Shown one piece after another: positions 1 through 7,970 of a DNA stretch of 57,634 bases. The stretch's first letter is position 1; each line of letters opens with the position of its first letter. The notes beneath the pieces are model-generated. The model was not told the DNA's origin. It saw only the letters and a list, made by a program, of their open reading frames with translations, and made no database searches. The stretch lies in assembly GCA_024278055.1 (NCBI GenBank), contig JAJRTY010000051.1, forward strand, positions 1 to 57,634, given 5' to 3'. The position numbers and the translations under genes were made by a program. The DNA is from Alphaproteobacteria bacterium. Lineage in GTDB: Bacteria; Pseudomonadota; Alphaproteobacteria; Rhizobiales; JAJFHR01.

Positions 1-68
1 AGCCCGCTCCCCCGGCCCAACCACCCGTAAAGGTACCCTGAGGGGTGGTTGGGCCGGGGGAGCGGGCT
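1..68. repeat. 68-base near-perfect palindrome at the window edge
   Basis: Bases 1-26 are an exact reverse complement of bases 43-68. The 16 bases between them are also mostly symmetric: the central hexamer GGTACC (32-37) lies exactly on the axis and only the pairs 27/42, 29/40 and 31/38 fail, so 31 of 34 pairs match. The arms are much richer in G and C than the flanks. No T-run follows on either side, so it is not a standard intrinsic terminator. The window starts on the first base of the arm, so the arm may be longer. It could be a cruciform-forming repeat, a strong hairpin behind an unseen upstream gene, or a fold-back artefact at a contig end. Confidence 0.9.
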
Positions 69-85
69 GGCTTCAGGACTAAAAT

Positions 86-100
86 GTCGCTGAAAGCGAC
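86..100 (-). terminator. Short hairpin behind the ialB-like gene
   Basis: A 6-base-pair perfect stem (86-91 with 95-100) with a 3-base loop lies just past the stop of the minus-strand IalB-like gene. Read on the minus strand it is followed by ATTTTAG. The stem and the T-run are both short, so this is only a weak intrinsic terminator candidate. Confidence 0.35.
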
Positions 101-124
101 TTTCGGGTCAGACACTAAGGTGGA

Positions 125-751
125 TTATTGGCCTTTTGTGATTTTCTTGAAAGCTGCAGTAAAACCCTCAAGATTAACCGGAATATTTATAGGTTTTTTG
201 TTGCTGGCCTGAAAGGCAACCAGCAGTTTTTTACCTTTTTTCATGGCCGCCACCTGTTCTGTGGTGAGAGCACCCGAAGCATAACACCCTTCCACGTCAC
301 AGGTTTCAATGACCATCCGGGTTTCCTTGCCATCATCGACTTTAAAAGCGGTGCCCGCAGGTAGGAACAACCCGTGGGGCAGAGAAAGCAGAATGGCGAT
401 TTTTGGTTCAACAGCCTGTGGTTGAATGACCACAGCAAGCAAACGCTGCCCGGTCTGTCTATACCTCAGGCTTTGTTGCATGCGGCAGAATTTTCTTTTG
501 GTTTTCGGGTCTTCGCCGCATTGTACTGCCCACGGGCTTTTTTTCTTGCCGTTGACATCTTTTTTGATTTTCCGGGGACTTGTTCCCGGTACTTCATCAT
601 GGTTGATTGGTAACAATAGGGCAGGTTTTTGAACCGGAATGGTGTTCAGCTCGGGGGTAACGATGAAAGCTTGAACCGGTAACAGGCTTGCTGCAAACAA
701 AATCGCCGTCAGGCTTACGGGGCGGAAAATTTTAAAAAGTCTGTCTGTCAT
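125..751 (-). CDS. Invasion-associated locus B (IalB) family secreted protein
   Basis: This 208-residue protein has an N-terminal hydrophobic signal sequence that probably ends near residue 28 (LLPVQA). The mature part has the IalB pattern: Trp74 and Cys78 (WAVQC), Cys89, a central LPHGLFLPAG segment, a second cysteine pair Cys151/Cys156, and the closing GFTAAF strand near residues 196-201. IalB proteins are exported proteins named from Bartonella; in free-living relatives their role is unclear, so no invasion function is implied. The start is preceded on the minus strand by AGGAACAGG, a fair ribosome site. A second member of the family lies at 5774-6376 on the same strand. Confidence 0.85.
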   Translation of the reverse strand: MTDRLFKIFRPVSLTAILFAASLLPVQAFIVTPELNTIPVQKPALLLPINHDEVPGTSPRKIKKDVNGKKKSPWAVQCGEDPKTKRKFCRMQQSLRYRQTGQRLLAVVIQPQAVEPKIAILLSLPHGLFLPAGTAFKVDDGKETRMVIETCDVEGCYASGALTTEQVAAMKKGKKLLVAFQASNKKPINIPVNLEGFTAAFKKITKGQ

Positions 752-780
752 CTTACCTGTTCCTTAACTCTTGCTAACAC

Positions 781-809
781 TTGACCATCGTTGAATGGAC
801 TTTTATGGC
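781..809 (+). promoter_or_regulatory. Possible sigma-70 promoter ahead of hutI
   Basis: TTGACC (781-786) is separated by 17 bases from TATGGC (804-809). The spacing is right and the -35 box is good, but the -10 box is poor and the site lies about 200 bases before hutI. The 752-1009 gap holds no other recognisable element apart from an AT-rich stretch near 968-982. Confidence 0.25.
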
Positions 810-1009
810 GTATTGGCTACTCAAACTTGATATATTAACCCAAGCCCTACACTTTCGCCAACCGTTTAGACACCGGTGACACACAAATGTCGCGTGATCC
901 TGCATTTTTCAAATTCAGACTTTGCAAATCGGAATAATTCAAGGCCTGTAGCCTGCACCATTGTAATTGGTATATATATCTATGTGCCTTCGTAACAGCA
1001 AGATAGCAA

Positions 1010-2260
1010 ATGTCTAAATCAATATCGCCGAGCAGCTGCCGCCTGATAAATGCCCGCCTGGCCATTGTAGCATCCAGCGAGCCTCAATTTGGAACAACTG
1101 AAAACGGCTACGTGGAAATTACCAACGGTGTTATTGCAGCGGTTGGTGACATGTCGAACCTGCCGCAAAACACCGGCAATGAAATTGCAGAGGTGATCGA
1201 CTGCAAAGGGCGGCTTACGACGCCCGGCCTGATAGATTGCCATACGCATCTGGTGTACGGTGGTACCCGTCAACAGGAATTCGAACAACGTTTGACCGGC
1301 CTGTCATATGAGGCAATTGCCCGTAGTGGCGGTGGTATCAAAGCCACTGTTGCCGCCACCCGAAAAACTTCCGTGGAGGCTCTTGCCCAAGCCGCTGCCG
1401 AACGGCTGGACTGTCTGTTGGCTGAAGGCGTGACCACCGTTGAAATCAAATCAGGCTATGGGCTGGATACCAAAACTGAACTAAAGATGCTCACCGCTGC
1501 CCGAAAAATCGAAGAAATGCGCCCCGTCGATGTCAAGACCAGTTTTCTCGGTGCTCACGCCTTGCCTGATGAATATGCCGGACGCAGTAATGATTATATC
1601 GACCATGTGTGCAGCCACATGCTGCCTGCGGCAGCCGCACAAGGTCTGGCCGATGCCGTCGACGGCTTTTGTGAAGGCATCGCTTTTTCGTGCGATCAGA
1701 TAGAACGTGTTTTCAAGGCCGCAGCGTTACATAATCTTGCCGTTAAATTGCACGCGGAACAATTGTCCAACCTCGGTGGTGCGGCATTGGCCGCACGCTA
1801 CGGTGCCTTGTCAGTTGACCACATCGAATACCTCGACCAAAAAGGCGTTGATGCCATGGCTGCCTCAGGTACAGTGGCAACCTTGCTGCCGGGGGCTTTT
1901 TACTATCTCAATGAAAGTCAAAAACCGCCGGTTCAGGCTTTGCGCGATGCGGGCATACCCATTGCCGTTGCAACAGATCACAATCCCGGCAGCTCGCCGC
2001 TTTTATCGATTTTGGCAACCATGAACATGTCTTGCGTATTATTTGGATTGACGCCGCAAGAGGCTTTGTTGGGTGTAACGGCCAATGCGGCAAAGGCTCT
2101 GGGGCTCAAGGATCGCGGTGTCATAGCCGTTGGCAACAAGGCGGATCTGGTCATCTGGCAGGCAAAGGCGGCGGTTGATCTGGTGTATTCTCTGGGAAAA
2201 AACCCCTGCCATACAGTGCTTAAAGGCGGTCGGGTTGTTTTGACGAAAGGTGAGGATTGA
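1010..2260 (+). CDS. hutI: Imidazolonepropionase HutI
   Basis: HutI hydrolyses 4-imidazolone-5-propanoate to N-formimino-L-glutamate, the third step of histidine degradation, in the cytoplasm. The 416-residue product has the full amidohydrolase layout: the metal-binding pair His78/His80 in DCHTH, the [12 protein letters not shown] segment near 147-158, His248 and Glu250 in LHAEQ, His271 in VDHIEY, and Asp323 in [10 protein letters not shown]. Length is normal for the family. The next gene, hutU, starts one base after this stop, so the two are co-transcribed. hutH, hutG and hutC are not in the window. The gene itself looks intact, although its partner hutU carries an internal stop. Confidence 0.95.
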   Translation: MSKSISPSSCRLINARLAIVASSEPQFGTTENGYVEITNGVIAAVGDMSNLPQNTGNEIAEVIDCKGRLTTPGLIDCHTHLVYGGTRQQEFEQRLTGLSYEAIARSGGGIKATVAATRKTSVEALAQAAAERLDCLLAEGVTTVEIKSGYGLDTKTELKMLTAARKIEEMRPVDVKTSFLGAHALPDEYAGRSNDYIDHVCSHMLPAAAAQGLADAVDGFCEGIAFSCDQIERVFKAAALHNLAVKLHAEQLSNLGGAALAARYGALSVDHIEYLDQKGVDAMAASGTVATLLPGAFYYLNESQKPPVQALRDAGIPIAVATDHNPGSSPLLSILATMNMSCVLFGLTPQEALLGVTANAAKALGLKDRGVIAVGNKADLVIWQAKAAVDLVYSLGKNPCHTVLKGGRVVLTKGED

Positions 2261-2261
2261 T

Positions 2262-3926
2262 ATGTCATCAAGATTGGACAATACGCGGGTTATCCGCAGT
2301 CCCCGGGGCACGAAAATAAGCGCCAAAAGCTGGCTTACCGAGGCACCGTTGCGCATGATGATGAATAACCTTGATCCCGAGGTCGCCGAACGCCCCGAAG
2401 AACTGGTGGTCTATGGCGGCATTGGCCGGGCAGCCCGCGACTGGCCAAGTTTTGAGCGCATCCAGCAGGCTTTGATCAATCTCGAGAACAATCAGACGTT
2501 ACTGGTGCAATCGGGCAAGCCGGTGGGCGTGTTTGAAACCCATGAAAATGCCCCGCGTGTGCTGATTGCCAATTCCAACATCGTGCCCAAATGGGCAACC
2601 TGGGAACATTTCAACGAACTCGATCGCAAGGGCCTGATGATGTATGGCCAGATGACGGCGGGCTCATGGATATATATCGGCTCTCAGGGAATAGTGCAGG
2701 GCACCTATGAAACCTTCGTTGAAATAGGCCGCAGGCATTTTGACGGCTTAATGAAAGGCCGCTGGATACTCACCGCCGGACTGGGCGGTATGGGCGGTGC
2801 CCAGCCGCTGGCTGCCACCATGGCCGGTGCCTCGATGCTGGCCATAGAGTGTCAGCCCAGCCGCATCGAAATGCGTCTTAAAACCGGATATCTGGATGCA
2901 CAAGCTGAGAATTTAAGCGAAGCTTTGCAGATGATCGAAAATGCGCACACAAAGGGTTAAGCAATTTCGGTGGGCCTGTGTGGCAATGCCGCTGAAATCC
3001 TGCCTGAAATGGTGGCACTGGGTATCAAACCAGATGTGGTGACCGACCAAACCTCGGCCCATGATCCAGCCAACGGCTATCTGCCGATCGGGTGGAGTAT
3101 TGCCAAATGGGAAGACAGGCGCGCGAATGACCCTGATGCCGTCGCTCTGGAGGCAAAAAAAGCGATGAAAGCCCATGTCAAAGCCATGCTCGGTTTTCAG
3201 GCCGCGGGCAGTGTGGTTGTGGATTACGGCAACAATATCCGCCAGGTGGCCAAAGACGAAGGTCTTGCCAATGCTTTTGATTTTCCCGGGTTCGTTCCCG
3301 AGTATATCAGACCATTGTTCTGTCGCGGCATCGGCCCCTTTCGCTGGGCAGCTTTGAGCGGTAACCCGGAAGACATTTATAAAACCGACCAGCGCGTCAA
3401 GGAACTGATTCCCGATGACAGGCACTTGCACAACTGGCTCGATATGGCGCGTGAGCGCATCCAGTTTCAGGGCCTGCCCGCCCGCATCTGCTGGGTTGGG
3501 CTCGGGCTTCGTGACAAGCTTGGTCTCGCCTTCAACCAGATGGTTCGGGATGGCGAACTTGATGCCCCCATCGTTATTGGCCGCGATCATCTTGATTCGG
3601 GCTCCGTTGCCAGTCCCAACCGCGAGACCGAAGCCATGAAAGATGGCTCCGACACTGTCTCTGACTGGCCCCTGCTCAATGCCCTGCTCAATTGTGCCAG
3701 CGGCGCCACCTGGGTTTCCCTGCATCATGGCGGTGGTGTCGGCATGGGCTATTCACAACATTCCGGCATGGTGATTGTCGCCGATGGCACCCAAGAGGCT
3801 GACAAGCGTCTGGCCCGTGTTTTGTGGAATGATCCGGCCAGCGGCGTCATGCGCCATGCCGATGCAGGCTACGGGCTGGCCGAAGACTGCGCCCGCGAAA
3901 ACAAACTGATTTTACCTTCAGCTTAA
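2262..3926 (+). pseudogene. hutU: Urocanate hydratase HutU with an in-frame TAA stop
   Basis: Urocanase converts urocanate to 4-imidazolone-5-propanoate using tightly bound NAD+. Read through one codon, the frame gives a 554-residue protein with all expected parts: the [17 protein letters not shown] dinucleotide segment, [10 protein letters not shown], the cysteine at codon 410 in ARICW (the same number as the active-site cysteine of the Pseudomonas enzyme), and the [16 protein letters not shown] segment. Codon 233 (2958-2960) is TAA, between AHTKG and AISVGLCGN. Both halves are in the same frame, so this is a single substitution, not an indel. Related enzymes usually have Lys, Glu, Gln or Thr there. 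The start ATG at 2262 follows hutI directly. A GTG at 2970 could allow a 318-residue C-terminal fragment, which would lack part of the NAD site. Confidence 0.85.
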
Positions 3927-3943
3927 CTACAGAACGAGTAACA

Positions 3944-4765
3944 ATGACAGAATATCTTGAGAGTTTCCGGGGAACGGTGAAGGCGTGGGAATGTGACCAT
4001 GTGGAGCATTTTACCGTCGCCTATTATTTTAAAAGCGCTGCCGCCGCCCAGTTGCGTCTGCTGCACGAACTTGGGGTTCATGCCTTCGACGAAGATTTCC
4101 CGGTCACCACACATATTTATACCCGGTTTTTAAAGGAACTTCGCAAAGGTGATACTTATTTCATCAACAGCGGTGTGATTGATATAAAACCCGATGCACT
4201 CGTTCTTGGCCACCGTATTGTCAATGCTGACAGTGGCGAGGAATGTACCCTGATTTAAATGACACTGGCAGGTGCCGCTAAAACAGAACCGTCAATTGTT
4301 GACTGGGCAGCGCCTGAAAAACGCGCCCAGATAACCCCGGAACCTTCACTAAGCTGGACTATTACAGCAACTGACGTGGTATCGACATCACCGCTCGACC
4401 TTCAGGGCAAATTGAGTGTTGAAGGCATTGTGCATCTGTTTTCTGACGCCAGTGTTCAATCTCAAATGCTGATTGGCATGACCCCCCGATACATGCGTGA
4501 CAACCGTATTGGTTTTTCTACCATGGAGTTCAGGTTCACCTTCCATGAGCCTGCACCGCGCCCCGGAGATATATTGGAAATCAGAAGTCAAATCACCAGT
4601 GTCGGCGGCACATCACTGGGGTTTGCCCACGGGCTGTGGAACGTCTGCACAGGCCGCTTGCTGGCCACATTGACCCAGGCCGGTGTACACCTTGACCTGG
4701 ACAAGCGCCGCCCGGCCAGCTTGCCCGATATGATCCGAATAAAGGCGAACGACCTTATGAAATAG
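3944..4765 (+). pseudogene. Double-hotdog acyl-CoA thioesterase-like gene with an in-frame TAA
   Basis: Two open stretches, 3944-4258 and 4259-4765, are in the same frame and are separated only by TAA (4256-4258). The first has a thioesterase-type hotdog (AWECDHVEHFTVAYYF, residues about 14-29) and ends inside the strand that follows SGEECTLI. The second starts with ATG directly after the stop, has no ribosome site at a normal distance, and contains a second hotdog region (SVEGIVHLFSDASVQ, LATLTQAGVHLDLDKRRPASLP). Together they make a 273-residue two-domain protein. In the second domain the matching position (ATLTQAGV) is Gln, so the stop probably replaced Gln or Glu. The alternative is two adjacent genes, one truncated. 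The gene follows hutU by 17 bases; its substrate is unknown. Confidence 0.65.
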
Positions 4766-4849
4766 GACGCCTGGAGGATCATCGCCGGAAATAAATTTTC
4801 ATTAAATCATATTTTGTATCTTGTATTTTAACGTCACAATAATGACATA

Positions 4850-4912
4850 AAGGTGAGCCGACACCTTATTTTAAATAGATGGAATCTTGGGGCTGCATAT
4901 TGCCTGGCAGCC
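4850..4912 (+). promoter_or_regulatory. Structured leader ahead of the terC-like gene
   Basis: Two hairpins lie between the thioesterase and the TerC-family gene. The first is AAGGTG (4850-4855) with CACCTT (4862-4867), followed by ATTTTAAAT, which could be a weak terminator of the hut transcript. The second is GGCTGC (4891-4896) with GCAGCC (4907-4912), just before the ribosome site at about 4925. TerC-family genes are sometimes under yybP-ykoY manganese riboswitches, but I do not see enough of that consensus here to call one. Confidence 0.3.
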
Positions 4913-4934
4913 AACTTATTGCTGCAGGAACTAT

Positions 4935-5567
4935 ATGCCGGACTGGATGTTATTGGCCAATTTTGAGCCAGGGAAAGTGTCGATGGTCATTATGATCGAC
5001 ATTATTCTCTCAGGCGATAATGCCATTATCATCGGCATGGCAGCTTGTGCGGTTCCTCTGAAATACCGCAGGCGTGCAATTCTTTATGGCATTGGTGCTG
5101 CTGTTGTCTTCCGTATCCTGTTTTCCATGTTTGCCTTCTACCTGCTGCAAATTAAAGGCCTTGAACTGATTGGTGGCCTGCTGCTGTTCTGGGTGTGCTG
5201 GCGATTGTGGAATGACTTACGCGACAGCCATCCCCAAAACGGCAATATGGTTGAAGAGTGCGCTGAACCGGATGGTGCAGTGCTCGATGGTGCCATGACC
5301 ATGCGCAAGGCTATGTTCAACATCATCGTAGCTGATGTTTCCATGTCACTGGACAACGTTATAGCGGTTGCCGGCATCTCGCGCGGCAATCTGGAAGTTC
5401 TGGTTTTCGGACTGGTCCTGTCTGTTGCCATTATGGCGGTAGGGGCCACATGGATAGCCAAACTCCTCGATCGCTTTTACTGGCTGGGCTACATCGGACT
5501 GGCAATAATTGTGTATGTTGCCGGTGACCTGGTATGGTCTGGATTGCAGGATTTCAATCTGGTCTGA
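4935..5567 (+). CDS. TerC/YjbE-family integral membrane protein, probable metal transporter
   Basis: The 210-residue product is a polytopic inner-membrane protein with the TerC signature repeated in both halves: DIILSGDNAIIIGMAA near residues 21-36 and DVSMSLDNVIAVAG in the C-terminal half. The acidic and polar residues of these DN motifs lie in membrane segments and are thought to bind metal; family members export manganese or are linked to tellurite resistance. The start at 4935 is preferred over 4887 because GCAGGA sits just before it and the first membrane helix follows directly. The metal is not shown by the sequence. Confidence 0.85.
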   Translation: MPDWMLLANFEPGKVSMVIMIDIILSGDNAIIIGMAACAVPLKYRRRAILYGIGAAVVFRILFSMFAFYLLQIKGLELIGGLLLFWVCWRLWNDLRDSHPQNGNMVEECAEPDGAVLDGAMTMRKAMFNIIVADVSMSLDNVIAVAGISRGNLEVLVFGLVLSVAIMAVGATWIAKLLDRFYWLGYIGLAIIVYVAGDLVWSGLQDFNLV

Positions 5568-5603
5568 TTTTGCCACTCAATGTTAATCTGCAATGAAAAA
5601 CAT

Positions 5604-5632
5604 TTGACATGACAAAACCCTAAGAGTATGAA
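5604..5632 (+). promoter_or_regulatory. Promoter of the tRNA-Gln gene
   Basis: A perfect -35 box TTGACA (5604-5609) is followed after exactly 17 bases by TATGAA (5627-5632). The first base of the tRNA is 28 bases further on, as expected for a stable RNA gene with a short leader. Confidence 0.65.
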
Positions 5633-5659
5633 CCGTAAAGATTTTTCAGCATAACCAAT

Positions 5660-5733
5660 TGGGGACTTGTCTAATGGTAGGACGCCGGACTCTGACTCCG
5701 TAAGTCCAGGTTCGAATCCTGGGTCCCCAGCCA
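5660..5733 (+). tRNA. tRNA-Gln (anticodon CTG), CCA encoded
   Basis: The 7-base acceptor stem pairs TGGGGAC (5660-5666) with GTCCCCA (5723-5729), followed by discriminator G5730 and an encoded CCA (5731-5733). The D arm is GTC...GAC with the TAATGGTAG loop. The anticodon loop reads CTCTGAC, so the anticodon is CUG and the tRNA reads CAG. The T arm is CCAGG-TTCGAAT-CCTGG. The outermost anticodon-stem pair (C with T) is a mismatch. The anticodon is normal glutamine, not an amber or ochre suppressor. Confidence 0.95.
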
Positions 5734-5773
5734 ATAATTTCAATGGGTTAGTGGAAACCAACCACCATTGGGA

Positions 5774-6376
5774 TTATTTGAGTTTTTCAAACCCGGCGGT
5801 AAATCCTCTCAACGACATCGACATGGTGAACTTGCGGCCATTGCGCCCCTGGAAGATGATTTTCAACTGCTTGCCCTTTTTCAGCGATGACAATAATTTG
5901 TTGATCACGCCAACGCGGGCAAACACTCCTTGCGGGCTGCTGGTATAAACCGTCAGTCGTCCGGGTCTTTGCTTGTCAATCTGAAACTGAATGCCGGAGG
6001 CCAGAGCCAGTCCATGAGGCAGGCGTACAGTCGCCATATAAGGCGCTGAGTTGGCTTTGGCCGGCGCGGCATGAATTGATACCGACACAAATACCTGACG
6101 CGTTTTGGCCATGAGTATCGATTGCGACAACACACAGGCAAGCTTTTTACTATTGGCCTGCGGCTGGCAGTTTACGCCCCAGTTGGTGGAAACAAATTGC
6201 ACATTTTCGCTTGCAGGTGTTTTCTGCCTGGTTTTATTTGCTTGATGCTCTTCCAGGGTATCTTTTGCAAGGCTATTGCCAACACTGGCAATGAAAATCA
6301 GCCCGGCCATCATCGTGCAAGTAAGCAGCCAGTGTGTGCTTTGCCAACCCGGCTTCCAAACAAGGTATTTTTCCAT
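5774..6376 (-). CDS. IalB-like secreted protein lacking the second cysteine pair
   Basis: The 200-residue product has an N-terminal hydrophobic segment (about 16-37) and the IalB pattern NWGVNC (Cys70), Cys81, RLPHGLALASG (118-128) and SLRGFTAGFEKL at the C-terminus. In the family a second cysteine pair normally lies in the segment before the last helix. Here that segment reads SSPQGVFARVG, so both cysteines are absent and only one disulfide can form. It is a distant paralogue of the gene at 125-751. It lies 40 bases past the tRNA-Gln on the opposite strand. No function is known. Confidence 0.75.
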   Translation of the reverse strand: MEKYLVWKPGWQSTHWLLTCTMMAGLIFIASVGNSLAKDTLEEHQANKTRQKTPASENVQFVSTNWGVNCQPQANSKKLACVLSQSILMAKTRQVFVSVSIHAAPAKANSAPYMATVRLPHGLALASGIQFQIDKQRPGRLTVYTSSPQGVFARVGVINKLLSSLKKGKQLKIIFQGRNGRKFTMSMSLRGFTAGFEKLK

Positions 6377-6530
6377 ATGCTGTAAACCTGTAAATAAGCT
6401 GCGGAAGTGTCTTTTATATCAGCAGTGCTTATTTATTGATAGCTGTCGCATAACTCACATGCCGGCACTATAGAAGGGCACGTTAATCTGGCTGCGGGTA
6501 TCGAGTATCATACAAAGAAAGGGTTTTTCC

Positions 6531-7646
6531 CTATGCTCCCGGCATGCCATCATAAGTTATTAAAGATGCAGCTTCATCTGACATTGGCGGTACCGCCATT
6601 GGGCAAATGGGGCCGGATAATGTTTCCACATCATAGATTTCGCCAATTTTGCCATCGATACGGAACCAGTCGACGCAAGTGCCGGTATTGAGATCAATGA
6701 TCTGAATACCGCACCAGGCTTCGGAATCAGCATCCTTCAGTTTTTGATCAAGTGCGAGGCCCTCAAAGCGCTTGTAGCGCGGTTTCGACAGGCCGACAAA
6801 GGCTAGGTTTCCATGAAAACACAACCCGCGTAAAAAGCCGGGACAGAAGGTCTTCGGCTTGAATGTGCCTTTCCCTGATTTGGCAAACTCTATGGTGCCA
6901 AGCTCACCGGTACCCGCATTCAGCAGCCACAGTTCACCATTGTGCATGCGTGGCGAATGCGGCATCGACAGGCCGCCACAGACGATTTTATTACTCTCCA
7001 CATCAATCACAATCCCACCATCACTACGGCGGTCGCGCCAGCCGTCAATGGTGTCTGAACGTGAAACAGCAGTAACATATTTGGGCTTGCCGTTCTCCAT
7101 CGCCATGCCATTGAGGTGGCAGCGGTCTTCATCAACCAGGCCTGAGATAAAATCAGGTTTCCAGATCATCTCGAAGGAGTGTCTCGCTGACGGCACGGCG
7201 AGACAGTTGAACCGCGTGTTGACAAACACCGCACGGTCACGCTAATCAATACCCACATCATGGGCATCAAGCTGGCCGGTGACATGGACGGTTCTTGGCA
7301 CGTAGCAGGCATCAAACGTGTGGTTGATTTCCTGGCCCGGTTGCAGGATGTTTTCCAGTCGCATGATCTGATAACCTGCCGTCATCGTCAGGTCGCCGCG
7401 CTCACCGGTGCTCAACCCCATCGGTTTAGGCATGGCGGTTTGATGGATATTGATACCGCCATCCTTGTTGCGGCCGATCAGATAGAAAAGACCGGATTAA
7501 TATGACGTCATGGCCAGGGAGATGTTGAACTTTGCCAATGTTCCCGCCAGCCCGCCGGAAACCGAGAATTCAACGTCTTCGGATTGAGTTTCTGCTGGTT
7601 CGGCGTCCGGGTTACCCGCATTACCGGCCGGGGGCTGTGTCGTCAT
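6531..7646 (-). pseudogene. TIGR03032-family protein with two in-frame stops
   Basis: Read in one minus-strand frame from the ATG at 7646 (AGAGG upstream) to 6531, this encodes about 371 residues matching the TIGR03032 (DUF4915-like) pattern: AMTSY-x-SGLFYLIG near 45-58, CYVPRTVHVTG, FVNTRFNCLA, EDRCHLNGMAME, SMPHSPRMHNGELWLLNAGTGELG and GKIGEIYDVETL. Two codons are stops: TAA at 7497-7499 (codon 50), where relatives have Gln in a TYQAG-like motif, and TAG at 7242-7244 (codon 135), just before RDRAVFVNT. Neither involves a frameshift. The biochemical function of the family is not known to me. The largest open piece, 6531-7229, has no obvious start signal and would lack the first third. Confidence 0.75.
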
Positions 7647-7970
7647 AAAACCTCTGAACTGTTTTCTGCGTGAACTAACCTGTAATGATGTACCAAGGCA
7701 CCGCCGACACCGCAACCATATGATTGTCAAGCGATTGAGAAGCGCAAGGTGGTATGGACCGCATGAGCAGCAGGGTACTGGAAATTAGAGTGGTGCGGTT
7801 AATTCGTTCTGAAATACAGGAATACCGCCCCATTTACGTCGCTGGCACATTCACAAGTTCCCATTTAACAAATAACGTGTACACTAACCTCAACTGAAAA
7901 TTTCTAGGGCCATATGCCGCTACAGTTTTTACACTGATCGTGTGAACTGGCGGATCTGGCAGGTTGGACC
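7647..7970. other. 324-base divergent intergenic region
   Basis: This lies between the TIGR03032-like gene (minus) and the Ppx-like gene (plus). The only structure I see is an imperfect dyad, TTACAC (7929-7934), five bases, GTGTGAA (7940-7946), about 30 bases before the plus-strand start. It could be an operator for the Ppx-like gene, but there is no second copy in the window. Confidence 0.3.

Noticed and set aside
2970-3926. Separate gene for a 318-residue protein starting at GTG 2970
   Set aside because: It is in frame with the first part of hutU and is its normal C-terminal portion; the split is caused by one stop codon.
5660-5733. tRNA-Gln as an amber or ochre suppressor
   Set aside because: Its anticodon is CUG, which reads CAG only; it has no CUA or UUA anticodon.
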